Shown here: piece after piece, positions 8,603 to 16,157 of the stretch
How the letters are laid out: each line of letters begins with the position of its first letter
Numbering within the stretch: the stretch's first letter is position 1
NCBI GenBank assembly: GCA_050746185.1
Contig: JBOGLA010000037.1
Span: forward strand, 1-64,000
From: PALSA-188 sp050746185
GTDB taxonomy: Bacteria; Acidobacteriota; Terriglobia; Terriglobales; Acidobacteriaceae
Length of the DNA: 64,000 nucleotides
Direction of reading: 5' to 3'
The notes under the pieces: generated by a model
Seen by the model: the letters and a program-made list of their open reading frames with translations, nothing else
Database searches by the model: none
What the model was told of the DNA's origin: nothing
Made by a program: the position numbers and the translations under genes

Positions 8603-9289
8603 GTGGCGGACACGCTTCTCCAGATTTTTCGCCAGCATTATCGCGAACTTCGCCCTCTTGCGCCGATTCCGGAGTTAACCATCGAGTTCTTCCCTTTCGC
8701 CAACATCAATAACACCATTCGGCTGCGCGGCGGCAAGCTGAGAGTTCGCCTCTCTGACATTCTCGAAGGCGCTCCAGACACGGTGCTGCGAGCCATCGCT
8801 CACATATTGCTGGCCAAGATGTACCGAAAAAATATTGAGCGCGAATATTCAACCCGATACCGGCGATATGTCGCCAGTCATGCCATTACAGAAAAAGTGC
8901 ACCTGTTGCGGCAACTCCGCGGACGGAAACGAATCGAATCGGCGAAGGGGCAGGTCTACGATCTGGAAGTCATTTTCGACGATCTGAATTCCAGATTTTT
9001 TTACGGGCTGCTGGCGCGGCCACGTATGACATGGAGCCGCGATGAATCCCGCAGCCGCCTCGGCCACTACGATCCCGCGCACAACGCCATCGTCATCAGC
9101 AGAGTTTTCGACAACCTCCGCGTTCCGAGAGCCGCAGTGGAATACATCGTCCACCACGAAATGCTGCACCTGAAACATCCGGTAAAGTTGCGCGGCAGCC
9201 GCCGCTGCGTGCATTCCATGGAGTTCCAGGCGGAAGAGAAATTATTTCCGGAGATCGAAAGCGCCAAGCGCCTTTTGAGACGCCTTTAG
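8603..9289 (+). CDS. SprT-like zinc metallopeptidase
   Basis: A 228-residue protein starting with GTG. The zinc-binding motif HEMLH is at residues 185-189, inside 'YIVHHEMLHLKHP', and a further His-containing segment (SRRCVHSMEF) could give the third ligand. An earlier part (~110-145, 'LEVIFDDLNSRFFYGLLARP') matches the start of the SprT-like domain. Relatives include SprT and the DNA-protein crosslink protease Spartan/Wss1. No signal peptide is seen, so it is probably cytoplasmic. It follows uvrA by four genes, so a repair-linked role is possible but not shown. Confidence 0.8.
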   Translation: MADTLLQIFRQHYRELRPLAPIPELTIEFFPFANINNTIRLRGGKLRVRLSDILEGAPDTVLRAIAHILLAKMYRKNIEREYSTRYRRYVASHAITEKVHLLRQLRGRKRIESAKGQVYDLEVIFDDLNSRFFYGLLARPRMTWSRDESRSRLGHYDPAHNAIVISRVFDNLRVPRAAVEYIVHHEMLHLKHPVKLRGSRRCVHSMEFQAEEKLFPEIESAKRLLRRL

Positions 9290-9292
9290 CAC

Positions 9293-9333
9293 GGAACTGG
9301 TAACTGATAACTCGGAACTAGCAACTGATAACT
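9293..9333. repeat. Two-copy short direct repeat
   Basis: Unit GGAACTRGYAACTGATAACT, copies at 9293-9312 and 9314-9333, differing at two bases (G/A and T/C). This kind of AACTGATAACT satellite just downstream of a gene looks like a slipped or dispersed short repeat rather than coding sequence. Confidence 0.7.
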
Positions 9334-9430
9334 GCCGTGGATCAGTCGCGACGGAGCGATGGGCGCCCTCGCCCGTCATAGCACCGCCCCCGCCCCAGCA
9401 ATGATTTCGAATTGATTGCATTGAAGGTAC

Positions 9431-9448
9431 ATACAGTAACCACTGTAT
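9431..9448. promoter_or_regulatory. Palindromic operator candidate A
   Basis: ATACAGTAACCACTGTAT is a perfect 7-bp inverted repeat around AACC. A near copy (16 of 18 bases) lies at 16060-16077, upstream of the other receiver-domain gene, at a similar distance from its start. A shared regulator is inferred. Confidence 0.6.
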
Positions 9449-9521
9449 TGAGGAGACAGGTCGGAAACCATAAAATCACGCTTTCACCGATCTGGCCCCA
9501 AAATCCCCCGTTCGGGGCCAC

Positions 9522-9956
9522 ATGTCTTCTAAAACTTTGTCCACAGGAACCGCGTCAGCGATGGACTTGCCAACACGAATGACTGTCCTGTGCGTCGAAG
9601 ACGAAGAATCACAGCTGAAGCTTCGACGGGCGTTGTTTGAGTCCGCCGGCTTTGCGGTCCTTACCGCTCGCACCGGCGCGGAGGCGCTGGAATTGTTCCG
9701 CGCCAATAGCGTTGACGTGGTTGTTCTCGATTATTGGATGGCGGGAATGAATGGTCTGGCAGTCGCCACAGAATTAAAGCAACTGCGCCCTTCTACTCCC
9801 ATTATCGTGTTGTCGGGATGGACATCGTTGCCGGGAGAAACCATCGGATTGGTGGATGCCTGGTTCCAGAAAGCGCAAGTTCAGCCTGAGGAGCTTCTTG
9901 GCGAGACGACCCGGTTGGTGGAGCAAACGCGGGGCCTGAGCAAGCGGTCCGATTAA
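9522..9956 (+). CDS. Single-domain response regulator (receiver)
   Basis: A 144-residue CheY-like receiver with no output domain. Acidic residues are in 'LCVEDEE' (E26, D27, E28), the phosphoacceptor is Asp70 in VVVLDYW, the T/S position is the Ser of IIVLSGW and the Lys is in WFQK. The first 20 residues lie outside the domain, and internal ATGs at 9561 and 9579 also fit. A 7-bp GC hairpin ends one base before ATG 9522 and there is no clear Shine-Dalgarno there, so the later starts deserve thought. It sits upstream of a TonB receptor/YfiR/histidine kinase group and may be phosphorylated by that kinase. Confidence 0.85.
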   Translation: MSSKTLSTGTASAMDLPTRMTVLCVEDEESQLKLRRALFESAGFAVLTARTGAEALELFRANSVDVVVLDYWMAGMNGLAVATELKQLRPSTPIIVLSGWTSLPGETIGLVDAWFQKAQVQPEELLGETTRLVEQTRGLSKRSD

Positions 9957-10017
9957 TTTTCTAACTTTGGTTCAGGGGTGGTGAGGTTTTACCGGCAGCC
10001 GGAGAATATCCTTACCA

Positions 10018-12066
10018 ATGAAGAATTCGACTCGACCTGTTTTCTCCATTCCTCTTTTTATTTTTGTTCTGGCGCCTCTGCTCCTTTCCTTTTTTCAAAG
10101 GTCCATCCTCGCACAAACCCTGCAAGCCGACGTGGGATCCGAGAATCCCCTGAAGCAATTGACTCTGGAGCAACTTGGCAACATTCAAGTCACCACCGCC
10201 TCCAAAGCCCCCGAGGAAGTATGGAAGACTCCGGCGGCAATCTACGTTATTACTCACGAGGATATTGAGCGCTCGGGGGCAACGAATATTCCCGAAGCCT
10301 TAAGATTGGCCCCGGGCATCGAGGTCGCTCGCATAGATGGCGATAAGTGGTCCATCGGAATTCGCGGCTTCGGAAGCAGGCTGGCACGGTCGGTTTTGGT
10401 TCTGATTGACGGGCGCACGGTTTATACAACCTTGTTCGCCGGAACCTATTGGGAGGTGCAGGATACCCTCATTGACGACGTTGACCGCATCGAGGTAATC
10501 CGGGGACCCGGAGGCACGATCTGGGGACCCAACGCGGTGAACGGCGTGATCAACATTATTACCAAGCAAGCTAAGGATACGCATGGCACTCTCGCGTCCG
10601 TCGGCGGCGGCAACATAAAACAAGGTTTCGCCAACCTCCGTCACGGAGGCGGCAACGGCAAAAATCTCGACTATAGGGTTTACGGCAAAGGCTTCAATCG
10701 CGGACCTGAATACCATTCTGACCATCAGAACTTCGATGACTGGCGCGGCGGCCAGGCCGGTTTTCGTGTGGATTGGTCCAGGAATACGAAAGACAATTTC
10801 ACCTTGCAGGGTGACGTCTATGACATTGCCGCCGGGGAGAGTGTGCAGGCCACCAGCTACACTCCACCCTACTCTCAAATCCTGGAGCGTGATGCTCGTC
10901 TCTCCGGCGGCAATATCATGGGCCGCTGGACCAGAACTGAAGGCGAGGGCAAAGACATCCAGATTCAGGCTTACTATGACCGGGTTAACCGCTACGAGGC
11001 GAACCTGGGCGATCTCCGGGATACATTCGACGTAGATTTGTTGCAGCGATTTCGCCTGGTGCGGCAACAGATCTCATGGGGCCTGGGCGCGCGCATCGTA
11101 CCCGCCACGGATTTGGAAGTAGTCTCCGGTCTCACCTTCCAGCCCGCCAAAAGAACCGACTACCTTTGGACCGCGTTTTTTCAGGATGAGATCGCCCTGG
11201 TGAAAAATCGCCTGTCTATATCTCTGGGCTCGAAATTGCTTCGCACTAATTTCAGTCCTATACAGTTGGAACCGAGCGTCAGGCTGCTCTATACTCCGTC
11301 CGACACGCAGACCTTTTGGGCAGCTTTCACTCACGCTGTTCGCACTCCATCTGATGTTGAAAGGGATTTCTTCCTTTCCGGTTATATCGGCCCCGGTCCC
11401 GGCGGACTACAATTCTTCGCGCGTTTTAATGCCAATCGCGATTTTCGCTCCGAGCAAATGAATGGCTACGAACTCGGTTACCGTCGTCTCATCACCAAAA
11501 CCGTTTATGTGGATATCGCTGGTTTTTACAACCACTATAGCGACCTCCTCAGCGAAGACATCACCGGAGGTCCTTTCCTCGAGGATAATCCGCCTCCCAC
11601 CCACATCCTGCTTCCCGCCGAGTTTGGCAACGGCCTTCTCGGAACTACCAAAGGCTTTGAGATCGCTCCCGAATGGCGCCCCACTCACTTCTGGCGCCTG
11701 CGCGGCTCGTATTCCTATCTGCAAATGGATATCAAGCCGTCTCGCAATTCCCTCGACGTCGGCTCTGCGCCGGGCATTAACGGGTCCAGTCCAAAACATG
11801 AGGCAATGGTTCAATCCGGATTCGACATTTCGAAAGACTTCACTTTAGATCTGGCCTACCGGTACATCAGCGCCTTGCCCGGCCAAAAAGTTCAGGCTTA
11901 TTCGACGGGAGATGCCGTGTTCGGATGGCGGCTCAGCGAACATTTCCGTTTGTCGCTGGTGGGAAACAATCTCTTCCAGCCGCAGCATGCCGAGGACGGC
12001 GGCGACCCGGGACCCCTGGTTCAAATTAAGCGCAGCGCCTACGCAAAGATTACCTGGCAGAATTAA
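10018..12066 (+). CDS. TonB-dependent outer-membrane receptor
   Basis: A 682-residue protein with a signal peptide (~1-33), a plug domain (~60-170: 'WKTPAAIYVITHEDIERSGA', 'SVLVLIDGRTVYTTLF', 'RIEVIRGPGGTIWGPNAVNG') and a 22-strand-type beta-barrel ending in the aromatic 'YAKITWQN', as expected for outer-membrane insertion. It is of the short vitamin/siderophore-receptor class (TonB-dependent receptor plug, COG4771-like). No TonB box is obvious after the signal. It is followed 2 bases later by a YfiR-like gene and then a CHASE8 kinase, a grouping seen in other bacteria. The substrate is not predictable. Confidence 0.92.
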   Translation: MKNSTRPVFSIPLFIFVLAPLLLSFFQRSILAQTLQADVGSENPLKQLTLEQLGNIQVTTASKAPEEVWKTPAAIYVITHEDIERSGATNIPEALRLAPGIEVARIDGDKWSIGIRGFGSRLARSVLVLIDGRTVYTTLFAGTYWEVQDTLIDDVDRIEVIRGPGGTIWGPNAVNGVINIITKQAKDTHGTLASVGGGNIKQGFANLRHGGGNGKNLDYRVYGKGFNRGPEYHSDHQNFDDWRGGQAGFRVDWSRNTKDNFTLQGDVYDIAAGESVQATSYTPPYSQILERDARLSGGNIMGRWTRTEGEGKDIQIQAYYDRVNRYEANLGDLRDTFDVDLLQRFRLVRQQISWGLGARIVPATDLEVVSGLTFQPAKRTDYLWTAFFQDEIALVKNRLSISLGSKLLRTNFSPIQLEPSVRLLYTPSDTQTFWAAFTHAVRTPSDVERDFFLSGYIGPGPGGLQFFARFNANRDFRSEQMNGYELGYRRLITKTVYVDIAGFYNHYSDLLSEDITGGPFLEDNPPPTHILLPAEFGNGLLGTTKGFEIAPEWRPTHFWRLRGSYSYLQMDIKPSRNSLDVGSAPGINGSSPKHEAMVQSGFDISKDFTLDLAYRYISALPGQKVQAYSTGDAVFGWRLSEHFRLSLVGNNLFQPQHAEDGGDPGPLVQIKRSAYAKITWQN

Positions 12067-12068
12067 TC

Positions 12069-12677
12069 TTGAGCGGCCTGTCCAAAATCGCGTCCTCCCA
12101 ATCTCCAGCTCTGCAATTGCGCCGCCCGATTCATCCCTGCCCGCGTGAAGCGTGTCTTATCCTTCTGTTTTTTTTGTCGCTTCTCGGTATTCCTCTTCAC
12201 GGCCAACAGCCCCATGCGACGGAGTCTCAAGTCAAAGCCGCATACCTCTACAATTTCGGAAAATTCGTTACCTGGCAGGCCCCGGTCGCAGACAAGGGTG
12301 ACTCTTTTGAAATCTGCGTGCTCGGAAAAGATCCATTCGGCGTGGTTCTTGACTCCACCGTCAGCGGAGAGACGATTAACGATCGGAAAGTAACCGCTAG
12401 AAAAGTTTCCAGCCTTCAGGATTCGGAAAATTGCCGCGTCTTATTCATCAGTTCATCCGAACAAGGCAGGTTGAAAGACATTCTTGCCGCAGCCCGAACC
12501 CGCGGCACGTTGACCGTCAGCGATATGCCGCGCTTTATTGAAAAAGGCGGAATGATCCAGTTTGTGCCGCAGGAAGACAGAATTCGATTTGAAGTGAATC
12601 TTCCAGCCACGGAAGAGGCTGGCTTAACCCTCAGTTCAGAATTGCTCAAGGTTGCGACCAGGGTGATAGGCAAATAG
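12069..12677 (+). CDS. YfiR-family periplasmic protein (DUF4154)
   Basis: A 202-residue protein. The likely start is TTG 12069, which leaves an N-terminal stretch before a signal-like hydrophobic segment (ACLILLFFLSLLGIPLHG). The mature part begins with the family hallmark 'VKAAYLYNFGKFVTWQ' and continues with 'FEICVLGKDPFG', 'CRVLFISSSEQ', 'GTLTVSDMPRFIEKGGMIQF' and 'FEVNLPA'. YfiR proteins are periplasmic repressors of membrane diguanylate cyclases in Pseudomonas; here the partner is more likely the kinase 11 bases downstream, whose sensor is extracytoplasmic. It may pass a signal from the TonB receptor to the kinase (inference). Confidence 0.85.
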   Translation: MSGLSKIASSQSPALQLRRPIHPCPREACLILLFFLSLLGIPLHGQQPHATESQVKAAYLYNFGKFVTWQAPVADKGDSFEICVLGKDPFGVVLDSTVSGETINDRKVTARKVSSLQDSENCRVLFISSSEQGRLKDILAAARTRGTLTVSDMPRFIEKGGMIQFVPQEDRIRFEVNLPATEEAGLTLSSELLKVATRVIGK

Positions 12678-12688
12678 GAAATTGAATA

Positions 12689-14224
12689 ATGCCACTGCGA
12701 TATAGCCGGTCAATTTCGAGGAAGCTGACGCTCATGAACATGCTGGTGAGCGCCACCGCGCTGCTCCTCGCCTGCGCCGCCTTCCTGGCATACGATCAGT
12801 TTACTTTCCGGCAAGGCCTGGTTCGCACCCTTTCCGCTCAAGCGCAAATCATAGGCTCCAATAGCGTATCCGCTCTCACCTTCAATGATCCGCAGGCCGC
12901 CGCCAACACCTTGTCCGCGCTGAAAAGCTCTCCGCGTGTTGTCTCCGCAGGCGTGTTCACCACCGACCACCATCCCTTCGCGCAGTATGCGCCCAATTCC
13001 AACGACGAGCTTCTGGCTATTCCGGAACTTGCCCCCGGAAAGGCCGAGGCATATCACTTCGGGTCCGACCACGTGATTCTGGTTCACTCCATTGTTTTTC
13101 AAGGCAAGACAGTTGGATTTGTTTACTTGCGGGCGGATTTGCGCGAGCTCACCCAACGGCTAAAGAGATATGTCGCCATCGCGGCCGTCGTCTTGTTATT
13201 GTCGCTGCTCGCGGCGTTGCTTTCTTCCGGTATTTTCCGGAAATCCGTGGCCGAACCCATCGTTCAGTTGGCCGAAGTCGCCCGCGTGGTATCCCAGGAT
13301 AACAACTACTCAATGCGCGCCCCGCCAACCATGGCTCACGACGAGGTTGCCCTGCTCATTGGCGCTTTCAACAATATGTTGGACCAGATTCAACGCCGCG
13401 ACGACGACCTCCGCCAGGCCCACGACGAACTTGAGCAGCGAGTCGAGGAACGCACCCGTGAACTGGTGTCTTCGAACCGCGAGCTCGAAGCTTTTTCTTA
13501 TTCCGTCTCGCACGACTTGCGCGGGCCGCTGGAGGTCATGAACGGATTCAGTTACGTGCTCCTGAAGAACTATGCTGAAAAACTTGATCCCGCCGCCAAA
13601 GAATCCCTGCAAAGCATTCGAGCCGCGGCCCGGCGCATGTCCGAACTCATTGACGACCTGTTGAATCTTTCCCGGGTCACAACCAGCATGCTGCATCGCG
13701 AAGAAGTTGACTTAAGTTCGTTCGCGCGCTCCATCATGGAAGACTTGTGCCGCACCGCTCCTCAGAGACACGTGGAATTTGTGGCGCCGCCCGTGGCTGA
13801 CGCCTATGCCGACGCGCGCTTGGCGCGAATCGTGATGGAGAATCTGTTGCAGAACGCATGGAAGTACACCTCCCATCATGATCACGCCCGCATCGAATTT
13901 GGCTTTGAAAACCGCGATGGCCATATCGTCTACTTCGTAAAAGACGACGGCAGCGGATTCGATCCGAGATCCGCGGACCGCCTCTTTCAGCCTTTCAGCC
14001 GCCTCCATACTGCATCCGAGTTTCCCGGTAACGGCATTGGCCTGGCCACGGTACGGCGAGTCATTCAACGGCACGGAGGCGAAGTTTCCGCTGAAGGCGC
14101 GGTCGAAAAGGGCGCCACTTTTTATTTTACCCTCGGCCCCGCCCGAACCGCGGCCGATCGAATCCCGCCTTCCGATCGCAACCAGGCCGCCGAACGAACT
14201 TCCGGTCCCTCCCACCCAGCCTAG
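12689..14224 (+). CDS. Sensor histidine kinase (CHASE8-HAMP-HisKA-HATPase)
   Basis: 511 residues. Two membrane segments (~13-35 and ~158-182) flank a periplasmic CHASE8-type domain ('SNSVSALTFNDPQAAANTLS'). A HAMP domain (~185-240) and a coiled coil lead to the HisKA domain with the phospho-His in 'VSHDLRGPLE' (~275). The ATPase domain has the N box 'MENLLQNAWKYT', G1 'DDGSGFD' and G2 'GNGIGLATVRR'. No response regulator follows directly; the receiver protein at 9522 is the nearest candidate. It is the third gene of the receptor/YfiR/kinase unit. Confidence 0.93.
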   Translation: MPLRYSRSISRKLTLMNMLVSATALLLACAAFLAYDQFTFRQGLVRTLSAQAQIIGSNSVSALTFNDPQAAANTLSALKSSPRVVSAGVFTTDHHPFAQYAPNSNDELLAIPELAPGKAEAYHFGSDHVILVHSIVFQGKTVGFVYLRADLRELTQRLKRYVAIAAVVLLLSLLAALLSSGIFRKSVAEPIVQLAEVARVVSQDNNYSMRAPPTMAHDEVALLIGAFNNMLDQIQRRDDDLRQAHDELEQRVEERTRELVSSNRELEAFSYSVSHDLRGPLEVMNGFSYVLLKNYAEKLDPAAKESLQSIRAAARRMSELIDDLLNLSRVTTSMLHREEVDLSSFARSIMEDLCRTAPQRHVEFVAPPVADAYADARLARIVMENLLQNAWKYTSHHDHARIEFGFENRDGHIVYFVKDDGSGFDPRSADRLFQPFSRLHTASEFPGNGIGLATVRRVIQRHGGEVSAEGAVEKGATFYFTLGPARTAADRIPPSDRNQAAERTSGPSHPA

Positions 14225-14264
14225 AGCAGAGACGATTCCCTTGCGTCCCTCGTCCATGCGATGA

Positions 14265-14360
14265 TCACGTAGGGACGGATGTCCTTATCTGTCGGGCCGA
14301 GCCTGGGGCACCAGACTTCACGATCATCATGAATTTCATCGTCCTATCTCCTTATTAAAT
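14265..14360 (-). pseudogene. Remnant of a second YCII-family gene
   Basis: On the minus strand, AATAAGGAGA, a spacer, ATG (14337-14339) and the first eight codons (MKFMMIVK) closely match the leader and start of the intact YCII gene at 14902 (AATAAGGAGA, then MRVMVIVK). After eight codons the match ends and the frame stops at 14265. This looks like the 5' end of a tandem paralogue whose body was deleted. Confidence 0.6.
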
Positions 14361-14473
14361 TGGTTGGGAGCCTGTTTCGGATGGCGTCAACCGGATGAAC
14401 CAGCTCTCTATTTGAACGTCGAACCACAAGCAACAAAATCGACACGGACAAGGGCACTTTTGCTGAACCACAA

Positions 14474-14902
14474 TTATCTTTTATTTGCTGCCAACTTAGC
14501 GCGCAGGCGTTCCTCGCTGTCCTTGAGCTCGGGAGTCAGCTGTGCCCCGAAGTTTTCGGCTTCGAACACAGGCCGAATTTCGATCTCGCCTTCATTCTCA
14601 TGGGGACAGGGGCAGCGCTTCACCCACTCCACGGCCTCTTCCATTGATCGGACCTGCCACAGCCAGAAGCCCGCGATCAGTTCTTTGGTCTCTGTGAATG
14701 GCCCGTCAATTACAGCTCGGGTCTTTCCCGCGAAGCGGACGCGCTTTCCTTTCGAGGTGGGCTGGAGCCCGTCCATGGCAAGCAATACGCCGGCTTTCAC
14801 CAATTCTTCGTTGAACTTGCCCATTGCGGTAAGAAGTTCCGTGCTTGGCATGACTCCCGCTTCCGAGTCTTTGTTCGCCTTGACTATCACCATGACTCTC
14901 AT
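14474..14902 (-). CDS. YCII-related (DGPF) protein
   Basis: A 142-residue protein of the YciI/DGPF family: opening beta strand MRVMVIVKANKDSEAG, central 'LQPTSKGKRVRFAG', hallmark 'VIDGPFTETKELIAGFWLWQ' and a C-terminal 'EIEIRPVFEAEDF'-like strand (here EIEIRPVFEAENF). The family has a ferredoxin-like dimeric fold; in Acidobacteria and Actinobacteria these genes often sit beside ECF sigma factors, but none is seen here. A strong AAGGAGA site precedes the ATG. The function is unknown, probably enzymatic or ligand-binding. Confidence 0.88.
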   Translation of the reverse strand: MRVMVIVKANKDSEAGVMPSTELLTAMGKFNEELVKAGVLLAMDGLQPTSKGKRVRFAGKTRAVIDGPFTETKELIAGFWLWQVRSMEEAVEWVKRCPCPHENEGEIEIRPVFEAENFGAQLTPELKDSEERLRAKLAANKR

Positions 14903-14939
14903 CGTTATGTCTCCTTATTGGTTTGAGATCGCTTGACCC

Positions 14940-15326
14940 CTACTCTAGCGTCGAATGACCCCCGGTCAGTTCGACAATTCTGCAATCTATCTTGGAAAGC
15001 ATTTTGGCGTTACCTGCGGAGGTATTCCGCGACAACGCCGTTCCGACAATGACGAGCACCAATGGCCAGAACGAAACGACTGCCTGCAGAATGAACCCCT
15101 GCACGAACCCGTGTGGATTGCTTGCATAAGACCGCAACACATGCGACACGAACAGGACAATACTCGGCAGTACACCTAGTTCTCCATAACCATGATCGCA
15201 AAAGAGGTGCTTCGCCAGGCCAATTGCCGCAGCCAAATTCACGTAAAGAAGAAAGACTCCGAGTCCCGCAAGCGCAGCGCCGGCAATTGATTTCGAGCGC
15301 CAGGAATTTACATCCGGTCCGGTCAT
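14940..15326 (-). CDS. Small integral membrane protein
   Basis: 128 residues with hydrophobic segments at ~14-36 (SIAGAALAGLGVFLLYVNLA), ~48-62 (GVLPSIVLFVSHVL) and ~74-97 (GFILQAVVSFWPLVLVIVGT), giving two or three membrane helices, and a short polar C-terminus. Not a family I recognise with certainty. It lies 37 bases upstream of the YCII gene on the same strand, so co-transcription is possible. Confidence 0.55.
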   Translation of the reverse strand: MTGPDVNSWRSKSIAGAALAGLGVFLLYVNLAAAIGLAKHLFCDHGYGELGVLPSIVLFVSHVLRSYASNPHGFVQGFILQAVVSFWPLVLVIVGTALSRNTSAGNAKMLSKIDCRIVELTGGHSTLE

Positions 15327-15484
15327 ATCCGACTCCCGCAGACATTTTCTGCTCTACTTACTCGTCGAATGAGGAATACGGGATTCGACATGACTGGTCG
15401 TTAATATTGGTGGGTCAAAGATATTTTCGCCGGTCTCAGATGGCGCCGAATTGTTTCCGACGGGATGAAACGCCTGCTACAGCA

Positions 15485-15934
15485 TCATCTGGGCTGCCGT
15501 GCCTCGGCTTCGGCCAGCCATCCACGGCGCAGCTTTTCAGGCGGAACGCTTGAGAGGTAGGGTTTGATATCGAGAATAGGCGTCCCATCCAGCATATCCA
15601 CGCCTCGCACATGCAGCTCTGGGCCGTCACGGCGAAGCAACTCTACGATTGTCAAACCAATCGGGTTTGGACGGCGCGGAGAGCGGGTCGCAAACACCCC
15701 ATGCGGGCGGTTATCGGATGGCGGCTTTCCGAGCAATTCGAATCCACTGGAGCGGTCGAACTCCCATAACACGATCAGGTGAGAGAAGCCCTCGATGTCG
15801 GTGAGCCCCTGCTCAAACTCAGGCAGGATTTTAAGCGATCCCTCTGCCTCGTGTTTCGCGCCAAGACCTTTGGGAATTTCGCTCGTGCTTTTGTAAGGGC
15901 TATTTATAGATCCGACTGGCCGCGAAGTGAACAT
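15485..15934 (-). CDS. trmO: tRNA (N6-threonylcarbamoyladenosine37-N6)-methyltransferase TrmO
   Basis: 149 residues covering the TsaA/TrmO beta-barrel domain: 'RPVGSINSPYKSTSEIPKG' at the start, 'DIEGFSHLIVLWEFDRS' and the signature HGVFATRSPRRPNPIGLT (~82-99), then 'VDMLDGTPILDIKPYL'. The family methylates t6A37 of tRNA with S-adenosylmethionine. It is shorter than the E. coli enzyme (235 residues), lacking the C-terminal extension, as is common in archaea and many bacteria. It is monocistronic. Confidence 0.9.
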   Translation of the reverse strand: MFTSRPVGSINSPYKSTSEIPKGLGAKHEAEGSLKILPEFEQGLTDIEGFSHLIVLWEFDRSSGFELLGKPPSDNRPHGVFATRSPRRPNPIGLTIVELLRRDGPELHVRGVDMLDGTPILDIKPYLSSVPPEKLRRGWLAEAEARQPR

Positions 15935-16059
15935 AAGAGGAAACCTCCATCAACATAGTCATAATAGTGAGAAATGAGGAAAGATGGATAATGCTCCATC
16001 GTTTGAATATTTTTTAGAGTGGGATTGTGTTAAGGTCCGTTTCACCCGAAGCAGCGTCA

Positions 16060-16077
16060 ATACAGCAAACACTGTAT
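16060..16077. promoter_or_regulatory. Palindromic operator candidate B
   Basis: ATACAGCAAACACTGTAT, 6-bp arms around six bases, matches operator candidate A (9431-9448) at 16 of 18 positions. It lies 80 bases before ATG 16158. Confidence 0.6.
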
Positions 16078-16157
16078 ATCGGAAAGGTTAAGCAATGAGG
16101 CATTCTAATTGATTGTGGCCTCTGACGGCAGATAGCAACCTGACCGAAGAGGACATT

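Larger units (their letters stand above)
9290..9521. promoter_or_regulatory. Intergenic region with repeat, palindrome and hairpin
   Basis: It holds two direct copies of a 20-base unit (9293-9312, 9314-9333), the palindrome ATACAGT-AACC-ACTGTAT (9431-9448), a GAGGAGACAGG purine stretch (9450-9460) and a 7-bp stem TGGCCCC/GGGGCCA (9493-9499/9514-9520) ending one base before the next ATG. No gene is seen. Confidence 0.5.

Noticed and set aside
10300..11067. 255-codon antisense frame inside the TonB receptor gene
   Set aside because: Shadow of the receptor coding strand.
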